From: Rhodospirillaceae bacterium
GTDB lineage: Bacteria > Pseudomonadota > Alphaproteobacteria > Rhodospirillales > Rhodospirillaceae
Direction: 5' to 3'
Assembly: GCA_002691085.1 (NCBI GenBank)
Contig: NZGX01000069.1
Location: 1-6,236 of the forward strand
Length of the DNA: 6,236 nt
The notes beneath the pieces are model-generated. The model saw only the letters and a program-made list of their open reading frames with translations, did no database searches and was not told where the DNA came from. Of the stretch, positions 1-4,945 are shown in pieces (position 1 is the first letter of the stretch; the number at the start of each line of letters is the position of its first letter). The translations under genes and the position numbers were made by a program.

Positions 1-242
1 GGCAGGGCAGAGTATGGATAAGAATTTTTCCTGATGTTCCTGTTTCAAAAAAACCTGCGGAAGTAAGACAGGGAAAAGGAAAAGGTACTCCAGAATATTG
101 GGCATGTAGGGTAAAGCCAGGAAGAATAATGTTTGAAGTTGGTGGTGTTTCTGAGGATATTGCTCGTGAAGCGTTCCAGCTTGCTTCTGCTAAGCTTCCT
201 ATAAAAACTAAATTCGTAGCAAGACTTGTGAGCGAGGTTTAA
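1..242 (+). CDS. rplP: 50S ribosomal protein L16, C-terminal part (5' end outside window)
   Basis: The open frame enters at the left edge; its first complete codon is at position 3, and 79 codons run to a TAA at 240-242. The readable protein begins QGRVWIRIFPD, continues VPVSKKP and GKGKGTPEYW, and closes with AREAFQLASAKLPIKTKFV. These are the conserved core and C-terminal helix of bacterial L16/uL16. L16 binds 23S rRNA near the peptidyl-transferase centre and A-site tRNA in the large subunit. Full-length family members have about 137 residues, so roughly the first 55-60 are missing to the left. It sits directly upstream of rpmC, 4 bp away, as in most bacteria, where the S10 gene order runs rplP-rpmC-rpsQ. 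The wording is typically alphaproteobacterial. The final codons, Glu-Val-stop, also carry the likely Shine-Dalgarno of rpmC. Confidence 0.97.
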   Translation, partial: QGRVWIRIFPDVPVSKKPAEVRQGKGKGTPEYWACRVKPGRIMFEVGGVSEDIAREAFQLASAKLPIKTKFVARLVSEV

Positions 243-246
243 TCCA

Positions 247-471
247 ATGGTAAAAGCAGAAGAATTAAGGTCAAAAACTAAAGACGAGTTAACTTCTAGA
301 CTTTCTGAGTTAAAAAAAGAACGTTTTAATTTACGTTTTCAGAGAGCTTCTGGGCAATTAGAAAATACCTCGCAATTTAAAAAAGCTAGAAGAGAAATCG
401 CGCAAATAAAAACTATCATTAACGAAAAAATTAAGAGCAATAAAGAAAATTTAGGAGATTCTAATGCCTAG
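247..471 (+). CDS. rpmC: 50S ribosomal protein L29
   Basis: This 74-residue protein is recognisable as L29/uL29 from its N-terminal stretch AEELRSKTKDEL, the central KKERFNLRFQRASGQLEN (about residues 23-40) and the following KKARREIAQIKT. It folds as two antiparallel helices at the rim of the polypeptide exit tunnel, close to where signal recognition particle and trigger factor dock. The length is slightly above the usual 63-70 because of a hydrophilic Lys/Asn-rich tail after residue 60. The ATG at 247 follows GAGG at 234-237 with a 9-nt spacer. It lies 4 bp after rplP, and its last 8 bp overlap the start of rpsQ. Gene order and sequence agree, so the call is secure. Confidence 0.97.
   Translation: MVKAEELRSKTKDELTSRLSELKKERFNLRFQRASGQLENTSQFKKARREIAQIKTIINEKIKSNKENLGDSNA
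453..457 (+). promoter_or_regulatory. Shine-Dalgarno for rpsQ inside the end of rpmC
   Basis: AGGAG lies 6 nt before the ATG at 464, entirely within rpmC coding sequence. It fixes the rpsQ start and implies that ribosomes finishing rpmC are placed next to the rpsQ start. Confidence 0.75.
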
Positions 472-700
472 GAGAGTTCTAAAAGGTTTAGTTGTTAGTG
501 ATAAACAAGATAAGACTGTGGTTGTAAAAGTTGAATCAAAGGTTCCTCATCCATTGTACAAAAAGTTTATTAAACGTTCAAAGAAGTACTCGGCTCATGA
601 TGAGGGAAATATTTGTAAGGTTGGCGATACTGTGGAAATAAGAGAATGTTCACCCATTTCCAAGAATAAAACTTGGGAAATAATGTCAGAAGTTTCTTAA
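464..700 (+). CDS. rpsQ: 30S ribosomal protein S17
   Basis: The protein has 78 residues, close to the family norm of 80-85. It shows the S17/uS17 OB-fold pattern: MPRRVLKGLVVSDKQDKTVVV at the start, HPLYKKFIKRSKKY (about residues 29-42), and the signature GDTVEIRECSPISKNKTW (about 54-71). S17 is a primary assembly protein that binds the 5' domain of 16S rRNA in the small subunit. The start at 464 overlaps the end of rpmC by 8 bp and has a strong AGGAG six bases upstream. A 16-bp spacer separates it from rplN. Nothing is missing or unusual. Confidence 0.98.
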   Translation: MPRRVLKGLVVSDKQDKTVVVKVESKVPHPLYKKFIKRSKKYSAHDEGNICKVGDTVEIRECSPISKNKTWEIMSEVS

Positions 701-716
701 GAATAGGTAAAGTTTT

Positions 717-1085
717 ATGATCCAGATGCAAACTAATCTTGAAGTGGCAGATAACTCCGGTGCTAGAAAGGTTCAGTGTATAAAAGTTCTAGGAGGTTCT
801 AAGCGTCGATTTGCGAGTGTAGGTGATGTCATTGTTGTCTCAATAAAAGAGGCTATTCCCCGTGGAAGAGTTAAAAAGGGAGATATACATCGTGCGGTGA
901 TAGTTAGGACTGCAAAAGATGTACGAAGACTTGATGGAACTTCTATAAGATTTGATAGAAATGCCGCTGTTTTAGTGAATAAGTCAGGTGAGCCAATTGG
1001 GACAAGGATATTTGGGCCTGTAACTAGGGAGCTTCGTTCCAAAGCTTTTATGAAGATAGTTTCCTTAGCACCAGAGGTTTTGTGA
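717..1085 (+). CDS. rplN: 50S ribosomal protein L14
   Basis: The 122-residue protein is almost exactly the family length (122-123). It begins MIQMQTNLEVADNSGARKVQ, the invariant L14/uL14 N-terminus. It continues with KEAIPRGRVKKGD (about residues 44-56), VRRLDGTSIRFDRNAAVLVN (about 69-88), and GTRIFGPVTRELR near the C-terminus. L14 lies on the subunit interface of the 50S particle, contacts 16S rRNA in bridges, and in other bacteria is the docking site of the silencing factor RsfS. The ATG at 717 follows an AGG at 705-707 with a 9-nt spacer. The stop TGA at 1083-1085 shares its final A with the rplX start (TGATG), a classic coupling arrangement. Confidence 0.98.
   Translation: MIQMQTNLEVADNSGARKVQCIKVLGGSKRRFASVGDVIVVSIKEAIPRGRVKKGDIHRAVIVRTAKDVRRLDGTSIRFDRNAAVLVNKSGEPIGTRIFGPVTRELRSKAFMKIVSLAPEVL
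1074..1077 (+). promoter_or_regulatory. Shine-Dalgarno for rplX inside the end of rplN
   Basis: GAGG is 7 nt before the ATG at 1085 but only 4 nt before the in-frame GTG at 1082. The spacing therefore favours the ATG as the rplX start. Confidence 0.65.
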
Positions 1086-1396
1086 TGTTTAAATTAAAAA
1101 AGGGTGATCAGGTCATTATATTATCAGGAAGAGATAAGGGTAAACAGGGTGAAGTAATTAAGTCGATTCCTAAAAGTGATCGTATAATAGTTCAGGGAGT
1201 CAATTTAGTGCAGAAACACACTGGTCCTACTCAAACTTCAGCGGGGGGAATTATCAAAAAAGAGTTATCAATTCATATTTCAAACGTTGCAATGATAGAT
1301 CCAAAGGAAAAAGTTGCTTCAAGAGTTGGCATAAGAAATTTAGAAGACGGGACTAAGGTTCGGTATTCTAAACTTTCTGGTGAAGTAATTGATTGA
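1085..1396 (+). CDS. rplX: 50S ribosomal protein L24
   Basis: With the ATG at 1085 the protein has 103 residues and begins MFKLKKGDQVIILSGRDKGK. That is the KOW motif (about residues 5-32) that defines L24/uL24. The conserved HTGPTQTSAGGIIKKE segment follows at about 46-60, then IHISNVAMIDP, and a C-terminal half with RVGIRNLEDGTKVRY. L24 starts 50S assembly by binding the 5' end of 23S rRNA and later lines the tunnel exit. An in-frame GTG directly upstream (1082) would add one Met, but the Shine-Dalgarno spacing, family N-termini and the TGATG overlap with rplN all favour 1085. The stop is followed 7 bp later by rplE. Confidence 0.97.
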   Translation: MFKLKKGDQVIILSGRDKGKQGEVIKSIPKSDRIIVQGVNLVQKHTGPTQTSAGGIIKKELSIHISNVAMIDPKEKVASRVGIRNLEDGTKVRYSKLSGEVID

Positions 1397-1398
1397 GG
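1395..1398 (+). promoter_or_regulatory. Shine-Dalgarno for rplE overlapping the rplX stop
   Basis: GAGG begins inside the rplX stop codon and lies 5 nt before the ATG at 1404. It excludes the in-frame TTG at 1389, which has no motif at a suitable distance. Confidence 0.65.
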
Positions 1399-1403
1399 TT
1401 TTT

Positions 1404-1952
1404 ATGTCTACATCAAGATTATACCAACATTATAAAGATATAGTTAGTCCATCTCTAATGGAAAAGTTCTCATATAAAAATTTATTAGAGGTTCCCAAGC
1501 TTGAAAAAATTGTTCTTAATATGGGTGTCGGCGAGGCTTCTCAGGATAAGAAGAAAATTGAAGGTGCTATTTCTGACCTCAGTCTCATTTCAGGTCAAAA
1601 GCCTTTGGTAACGAGAGCAAAAAAATCCATTGCAGGTTTTAAAATAAGAGACGGTGTTATGGTTGGAGCCTCAGTTACAATTAGGAGGGCTAGAATGTAT
1701 GAGTTTCTTGATAGGCTTATTACCATTGCACTTCCAAGGGTGCGTGACTTTAGAGGTCTTTCAAAGTCTAGTTTTGATGGAAATGGCAATTATAATATGG
1801 GACTTAAAGAGCAAATTGTTTTCCCAGAAATTGATTATGATAAGGTTGATAAAGTTAGAGGCTTAGATATTAGTATTTGTACAACAGCAAAAACCAATGA
1901 TGAGGGTATTGCTTTACTAGAGGCGTTTGATATGCCTTTTAGAAAAATTTAG
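1404..1952 (+). CDS. rplE: 50S ribosomal protein L5
   Basis: From the ATG at 1404 the protein has 182 residues; the family usually has 178-187. The order of conserved blocks is clear: LEVPKLEKIVLNMGVGEA (about residues 28-45), the signature around SGQKPLVTRAKKSIAGFKIR (about 63-82), RMYEFLDRLITIALPRVRDF (about 97-116), and KEQIVFPEIDYDKVD (about 135-149). L5/uL5 binds 5S rRNA with L18 and L25, forming the central protuberance, and contacts P-site tRNA. A longer reading from the TTG at 1389 adds five residues, but MSTSRLYQHYKD starts at the usual place. In E. coli the S8 repressor binds the mRNA at the rplX-rplE junction; I see no convincing equivalent hairpin here. Confidence 0.98.
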   Translation: MSTSRLYQHYKDIVSPSLMEKFSYKNLLEVPKLEKIVLNMGVGEASQDKKKIEGAISDLSLISGQKPLVTRAKKSIAGFKIRDGVMVGASVTIRRARMYEFLDRLITIALPRVRDFRGLSKSSFDGNGNYNMGLKEQIVFPEIDYDKVDKVRGLDISICTTAKTNDEGIALLEAFDMPFRKI

Positions 1953-1964
1953 GGAAAAATATTT

Positions 1965-2270
1965 ATGGCAAAAAAAAGTACAGTTCAAAGGGATTTAAAG
2001 AGAAGAAGGTTGGTAAATCAATATTCAAGCAAAAGGTCAAAGCTGAAATCTCAAATAATGGACCGTTCAGTTTCTCCAGAAAAAATCTTTGAAGCCTCTC
2101 TTAAGTTAGCTTCTCTTCCTAGGAATAGCTCAAAGGTAAGGGTTCATAATAGGTGTGAAATAACTGGTAGGCCTCGAAGTGTATATAGAAAATTTAGGCT
2201 TGGAAGAATTATGTTAAGGGATTTAGCTTCAAAAGGTCAAATTCCTGGAATGGTTAAATCTAGTTGGTAA
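1965..2270 (+). CDS. rpsN: 30S ribosomal protein S14, zinc-free long type
   Basis: The protein has 101 residues and ends in Trp, as proteobacterial S14/uS14 does. The signature RVHNRCEITGRPRSVYRKF spans about residues 59-77, and LGRIMLRDLASKGQIPGM follows. S14 binds the 3' major domain of 16S rRNA in the small-subunit head. Only one Cys is present (about residue 64), so the four-Cys zinc ribbon of the short S14 type is absent. This is the C-minus form that does not depend on zinc. The N-terminus is strongly basic (about residues 3-28). The AGGG at 1951-1954, overlapping the rplE stop, is a plausible Shine-Dalgarno 10 nt before the ATG. Its position between rplE and rpsH is canonical. Confidence 0.98.
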   Translation: MAKKSTVQRDLKRRRLVNQYSSKRSKLKSQIMDRSVSPEKIFEASLKLASLPRNSSKVRVHNRCEITGRPRSVYRKFRLGRIMLRDLASKGQIPGMVKSSW

Positions 2271-2274
2271 GGAG
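2271..2274 (+). promoter_or_regulatory. Shine-Dalgarno deciding the GTG start of rpsH
   Basis: GGAG directly follows the rpsN stop and is 6 nt before the GTG at 2281. An ATG at 2279-2281 overlaps it in another frame with a 4-nt spacer and would give only three codons before TAA. The GTG opens the S8 frame. Confidence 0.75.
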
Positions 2275-2280
2275 AGTAAT

Positions 2281-2679
2281 GTGTCATTAAGTGATCCAAT
2301 AGGTGATACACTCACACGTATCAGAAATGGTCAAAGGGCTAAAAAGGGTAATGTAGTTTCCCCAGCATCAAAGCTGAGGGAAAATGTTCTTAAGGTACTA
2401 GAAAGAGAAGGTTATATAAGAGGCTTCGAGCGTTATAATCTTCGGCCTGGCATCGATGAATTAAGAATAGATTTGAAATATAATGAAGGGCAGCCTGTTA
2501 TAAATAGAATCAAAAGAGTTTCAAAACCAGGCAGTAGAGTTTATGCAAAAATTAAAGATTTACCGAGAGTTTACAATGGACTTGGTATTTCAATTTTATC
2601 AACACCACAAGGGGTTATGTCTGACCACGAGGCAAGAGATGCTAATGTTGGTGGCGAAGTTCTTTGTCAGGTTTTTTAG
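2281..2679 (+). CDS. rpsH: 30S ribosomal protein S8
   Basis: The 132-residue protein begins MSLSDPIGDTLTRIRNGQ, the standard start of bacterial S8/uS8. It continues with PASKLRENVLKVLEREGYI (about residues 28-46), IKRVSKPGSRVY (about 77-88), and the signature GLGISILSTPQGVMSDHEA (about 100-118), ending GGEVLCQVF. S8 binds helix 21 of 16S rRNA and is central to 30S platform assembly; in E. coli it also represses translation of its own operon. The start codon is GTG at 2281. The overlapping ATG at 2279 is out of frame, and no in-frame ATG exists nearby. The length matches the family (130-132). The stop TAG is 12 bp before rplF. Confidence 0.97.
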   Translation: MSLSDPIGDTLTRIRNGQRAKKGNVVSPASKLRENVLKVLEREGYIRGFERYNLRPGIDELRIDLKYNEGQPVINRIKRVSKPGSRVYAKIKDLPRVYNGLGISILSTPQGVMSDHEARDANVGGEVLCQVF

Positions 2680-2691
2680 GGAAATTTAGAA

Positions 2692-3225
2692 ATGTCTCGT
2701 ATCGGAAAAAGTCCTATAATGCTACCAGAAGGCATAGAGTTTATTGTTGATGGAAATAAACTTACTGTTAAGGGTAAAAGAGGAGAATTAAATTTTGTAA
2801 AATCATCTGATATTGAGGTTGAGTGTAAGGAAAATCAAATTACTACAAAGCCGTCTAATAACTTAAATAAAACAAAAAGCTTATGGGGAACAACTCGTTC
2901 TTTGATTCAAAACATGGTTATTGGAATAAGTAAAGGCTTTAAAAAAGATCTAGAAATTCAGGGTGTAGGATATAAAGCTCAGGCTAAAGGCAAAACTTTA
3001 GAACTTAGCCTTGGTTTTTCTCATGATGTCACATATTCAATTCCAGATGGAATCGATATTAAAACTCCTCAGCCTACACATATTCATATAACAGGAAACG
3101 ATATACAAAGAGTAGGGCAAGTTGCTGCTGAAATAAGAGCTTATCGACCACCTGAGCCATACAAGGGAAAAGGTGTGAGATATAAGGGTGAAAATATAAT
3201 TAGAAAAGAAGGTAAGAAAAAATAG
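2692..3225 (+). CDS. rplF: 50S ribosomal protein L6
   Basis: The 177-residue product has the exact family length. It begins MSRIGKSPIMLPEGIEF, carries the conserved TKSLWGTTRSLIQNMVIGI (about residues 61-79), the GVGYKAQ turn (about 91-97), and the C-terminal signature PEPYKGKGVRYKGE (about 154-167), with a very basic tail. L6/uL6 consists of two repeated alpha/beta domains and binds the sarcin-ricin and L7/L12-stalk base region, where translation factors act. An AGGG at 2678-2681, overlapping the rpsH stop, stands 10 nt before the ATG. The next gene rplR follows after 13 bp. Nothing unusual is seen; the first domain is less conserved than the second, as is normal. Confidence 0.98.
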   Translation: MSRIGKSPIMLPEGIEFIVDGNKLTVKGKRGELNFVKSSDIEVECKENQITTKPSNNLNKTKSLWGTTRSLIQNMVIGISKGFKKDLEIQGVGYKAQAKGKTLELSLGFSHDVTYSIPDGIDIKTPQPTHIHITGNDIQRVGQVAAEIRAYRPPEPYKGKGVRYKGENIIRKEGKKK

Positions 3226-3238
3226 GGGATCTTTCTTT

Positions 3239-3601
3239 ATGAGTTCAAGTTTAAAATTAGCCGATCGGCGAAAAAATAGAGTTAGGTATAAATTGGGCAA
3301 AAGAAAAAATGATTTACCCCGTTTATCCGTTTTTAGGTCTGGTAGGCATATATACGCGCAAATTATAAATGATAAAGATGGAAAAACTATTGCTTCTGCC
3401 TCTTCTCTTGATCAGGAAATAATAACTAAGATCAAAAAAGGTAGCACTGTCGAATCTGCTCTCGAGGTAGGTAAGTTGATAGCACAAAGGAGTAAGAGTA
3501 TTGGAGTCAAAACTGTTGTATTTGATCGAGGTGGATATAAATATCATGGTAGGGTTAAGGCCTTAGCAAACGCAGCAAGGGAAGGTGGTTTAATCTTCTG
3601 A
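3239..3601 (+). CDS. rplR: 50S ribosomal protein L18
   Basis: The protein has 120 residues (family about 117-120). Its basic N-terminus has ADRRKNRVRYKLGKRK (about residues 8-23). The body follows as PRLSVFRSGRHIYAQII (about 27-43), TIASASSLD, and the C-terminal VVFDRGGYKYHGRVKALANAAREGGL (about 93-118, quoted in part as a landmark). L18/uL18 binds 5S rRNA and, with L5, carries it into the central protuberance. The AGGGG at 3224-3228, which starts in the rplF stop, is 10 nt before the ATG. A 23-bp spacer leads to rpsE. The sequence is ordinary for the family and complete. Confidence 0.97.
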   Translation: MSSSLKLADRRKNRVRYKLGKRKNDLPRLSVFRSGRHIYAQIINDKDGKTIASASSLDQEIITKIKKGSTVESALEVGKLIAQRSKSIGVKTVVFDRGGYKYHGRVKALANAAREGGLIF

Positions 3602-3624
3602 TTAAGTCAAAAAAGGAAAAATAT

Positions 3625-4194
3625 ATGGTTCGTGCTCAAGAAAAAGAAAAAGATGATGGCCTGGTTGATAAGTTGGTTCACATAAACCGTGTAGCTAAAG
3701 TTGTTAAGGGTGGGAGACGTTTTGCATTTGCTGCATTGGTTGTTGTAGGTGATAAAAAGGGGCGTGTAGGTCTTGGCTCAGGAAAGGCAAGGGAAGTTCC
3801 CGAGGCAATTAGAAAAGCTACTGATCAGGCAAAAAGGACATTACTTAGAGTACCTCTTCGTGAAGGAAGAACTCTTCATCATGATATTATTGGCAAATTT
3901 GGTGCAGGTAAAGTAATTCTCAGGTCAGCATCAGCAGGCACGGGTATAATTGCTGGAGGACCTATGAGAGCGGTATTTGAAGTCATGGGTGTTCAAGACG
4001 TTGTTTCAAAGAGTCAAGGTTCAAATAACCCCTATAACATGGTTAAAGCTACCTTTAAGGCTCTCCAATCACTAAATTCTCCTCGTATGATTGCTGCAAA
4101 AAGAGGAAAAAAAGTTGGAGAAATTGTCGGTAGAAGACCAGGTGCAGTGATACGTGATGAAGTAAATACCAATGAGGCAGTTCAAAATGTCTAA
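3625..4194 (+). CDS. rpsE: 30S ribosomal protein S5
   Basis: The 189-residue protein is recognised as S5/uS5. The N-terminal dsRNA-binding-like domain has HINRVAKVVKGGRRFAF (about residues 19-35) and GSGKAREVPEAIRKA (about 51-65). The C-terminal domain has ILRSASAGTGIIAGGPMRAV (about 98-117) and GVQDVVSKSQGSNNPYN (about 122-138). S5 lies near the mRNA entry site, helps unwind mRNA and influences decoding accuracy. It is about 20 residues longer than the E. coli protein, with a charged N-terminal lead (EKEKDD) and a C-terminal extension after about residue 160. Such lengths are common in alphaproteobacteria. A GGA at 3615-3617 precedes the ATG by 7 nt. The last 8 bp overlap rpmD. Confidence 0.97.
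   Translation: MVRAQEKEKDDGLVDKLVHINRVAKVVKGGRRFAFAALVVVGDKKGRVGLGSGKAREVPEAIRKATDQAKRTLLRVPLREGRTLHHDIIGKFGAGKVILRSASAGTGIIAGGPMRAVFEVMGVQDVVSKSQGSNNPYNMVKATFKALQSLNSPRMIAAKRGKKVGEIVGRRPGAVIRDEVNTNEAVQNV
4174..4177 (+). promoter_or_regulatory. Shine-Dalgarno for rpmD inside the end of rpsE
   Basis: GAGG lies 9 nt before the ATG at 4187. It overlaps the alternative in-frame ATG at 4172-4174, which therefore lacks a usable motif of its own and is disfavoured as a start. Confidence 0.6.
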
Positions 4195-4384
4195 GGTAAA
4201 AAATTCAAAAACTATTAGTGTAACTCAGACTGGAAGCGCTATTGGTCGACATAGGTCTCAAAGAGCTACGCTTATTGGTTTAGGTTTAAATAAGATGAAT
4301 AAAACCCGTGAATTAGAAGATACACCTTCAGTAAGGGGAATGATTAGTAAGGTAAAACATCTTGTAAGGGTTAATGAAAGTTAA
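4187..4384 (+). CDS. rpmD: 50S ribosomal protein L30
   Basis: From the ATG at 4187 the protein has 65 residues, within the usual 58-65. It carries ISVTQTGSAIGRHRSQRATL (about residues 10-29), then GLGLNKMNKTRELEDTPSVR (about 31-50), and GMISKVKHLVRV, which is the L30/uL30 pattern. L30 is a small alpha/beta protein bound to 23S rRNA in the large subunit; some bacteria lack it, so its presence is informative. An upstream ATG at 4172 would add five residues, but the GAGG Shine-Dalgarno and family N-termini favour 4187. It overlaps rpsE by 8 bp, which suggests coupling. It is followed by the longest spacer in the window, 37 bp. Confidence 0.96.
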   Translation: MSKVKNSKTISVTQTGSAIGRHRSQRATLIGLGLNKMNKTRELEDTPSVRGMISKVKHLVRVNES

Positions 4385-4407
4385 TTTTTTATTCATAGTT
4401 TTCAAGT

Positions 4408-4413
4408 GAAGGA
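4408..4413 (+). promoter_or_regulatory. Shine-Dalgarno for the GTG start of rplO
   Basis: GAAGGA is 8 nt before the GTG at 4422, in the 37-bp spacer between rpmD and rplO. It supports that GTG as the start. I saw no promoter boxes or terminator hairpin in the rest of the spacer. Confidence 0.7.
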
Positions 4414-4421
4414 TTTTATTA

Positions 4422-4940
4422 GTGTATTTAAATACAATAAAAGATAAGACTGGTTCAAGGAAACAAAAAACACGTGTTGGTCGAGGCCCGGGTTCTGGAA
4501 AAGGAAAAACATGTGGCAGGGGCATGAAAGGACAAAAGTCTCGTTCTGGAATGTCTGTAAATGGTTTTGAAGGTGGTCAAATGCCTATCTACCGTCGATT
4601 GCCAAAAAGAGGATTTAATCCTTTAAATCCTAAAAAATACTCAATTATCAATATAGGAAGATTGCAGAAATTTATCGCTGATGGATCGATTGACTCTTCA
4701 AAAGATATTGACTTTAAAGTTCTACTAAGTGCTGGTCTGGTTAGGGGCAAGAGTGACGGAATTCGACTTTTAGGTAGTGGTGAATTAGATAGTAAGATTT
4801 CAATAGAAGTAGATTATGCCTCATCATCTGCTGTTGCTGCTGTAGAAAAGCTTGGGGGAAAGATTGAGATCAAATCTCTTAAAGATCCAGTTGAGAATAA
4901 TAAGACTAATAAAGTTGAAAGTGACAAGGGTAAAGAATAA
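4422..4940 (+). CDS. rplO: 50S ribosomal protein L15
   Basis: The 172-residue protein starts at GTG and reads MYLNTIKDKTGSRKQKTRVG, aligned with the usual MKLN start of L15/uL15. The basic glycine-rich lead RGPGSGKGKTCGRGMKGQKS (about residues 21-40) and NGFEGGQMPIYRRLPKRGFN (about 47-66) are family hallmarks. A globular domain with KISIEVDYASSSAVAAVEKL (about 125-144) follows. L15 is a late 50S assembly protein whose extended arm threads through 23S rRNA. The protein ends in a hydrophilic Lys/Asn/Glu-rich tail (about 155-172) that the E. coli protein of 144 residues lacks. No in-frame ATG lies near the start, and GAAGGA supports the GTG. secY follows after 5 bp, the conserved rplO-secY pairing. 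Confidence 0.96.
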   Translation: MYLNTIKDKTGSRKQKTRVGRGPGSGKGKTCGRGMKGQKSRSGMSVNGFEGGQMPIYRRLPKRGFNPLNPKKYSIINIGRLQKFIADGSIDSSKDIDFKVLLSAGLVRGKSDGIRLLGSGELDSKISIEVDYASSSAVAAVEKLGGKIEIKSLKDPVENNKTNKVESDKGKE

Positions 4941-4945
4941 GAAAA

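Noticed and set aside
773..1042. Minus-strand open frame of 89 codons opposite rplN
   Set aside because: It lies wholly inside a conserved ribosomal protein gene, has no recognisable product, and is an antisense shadow of the coding frame.
1082..1087. GTG at 1082 as the rplX start
   Set aside because: The ATG at 1085 has better Shine-Dalgarno spacing (7 versus 4 nt) and matches usual L24 N-termini.
1389..1403. TTG at 1389 as the rplE start
   Set aside because: It would add five residues unknown in L5, has no Shine-Dalgarno at a suitable distance, and an ATG at 1404 follows GAGG.
1360..1430. E. coli-like S8 repressor binding hairpin at the rplX-rplE junction
   Set aside because: I could not find a stem with the internal loop of 16S helix 21 by eye; a folding computation and comparison with this organism's 16S helix 21 would be needed to revive it.
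1595..1866. Open frames on both strands inside rplE (minus 1595-1789, plus 1654-1866)
   Set aside because: Both overlap the strongly conserved L5 coding frame and show no family resemblance.
2671..2679. T-run at the rpsH stop as a frameshift slippery site
   Set aside because: The run is out of phase with the canonical X XXY YYZ pattern and lies at the natural S8 C-terminus, so no frameshift product is expected.
3037..3547. Minus-strand open frames opposite the rplF end and rplR (3037-3300 and 3323-3547)
   Set aside because: Their Phe/Ser/Tyr-rich translations are what A-rich, Lys-rich sense codons give in antisense; the L6 and L18 frames explain the DNA.
4172..4186. ATG at 4172 as the rpmD start
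   Set aside because: The GAGG motif overlaps this codon and instead serves the ATG at 4187, where L30 proteins normally begin.
4328..4525. Minus-strand open frame across the rpmD-rplO junction
   Set aside because: It is antisense to both genes and the spacer and resembles no known family.
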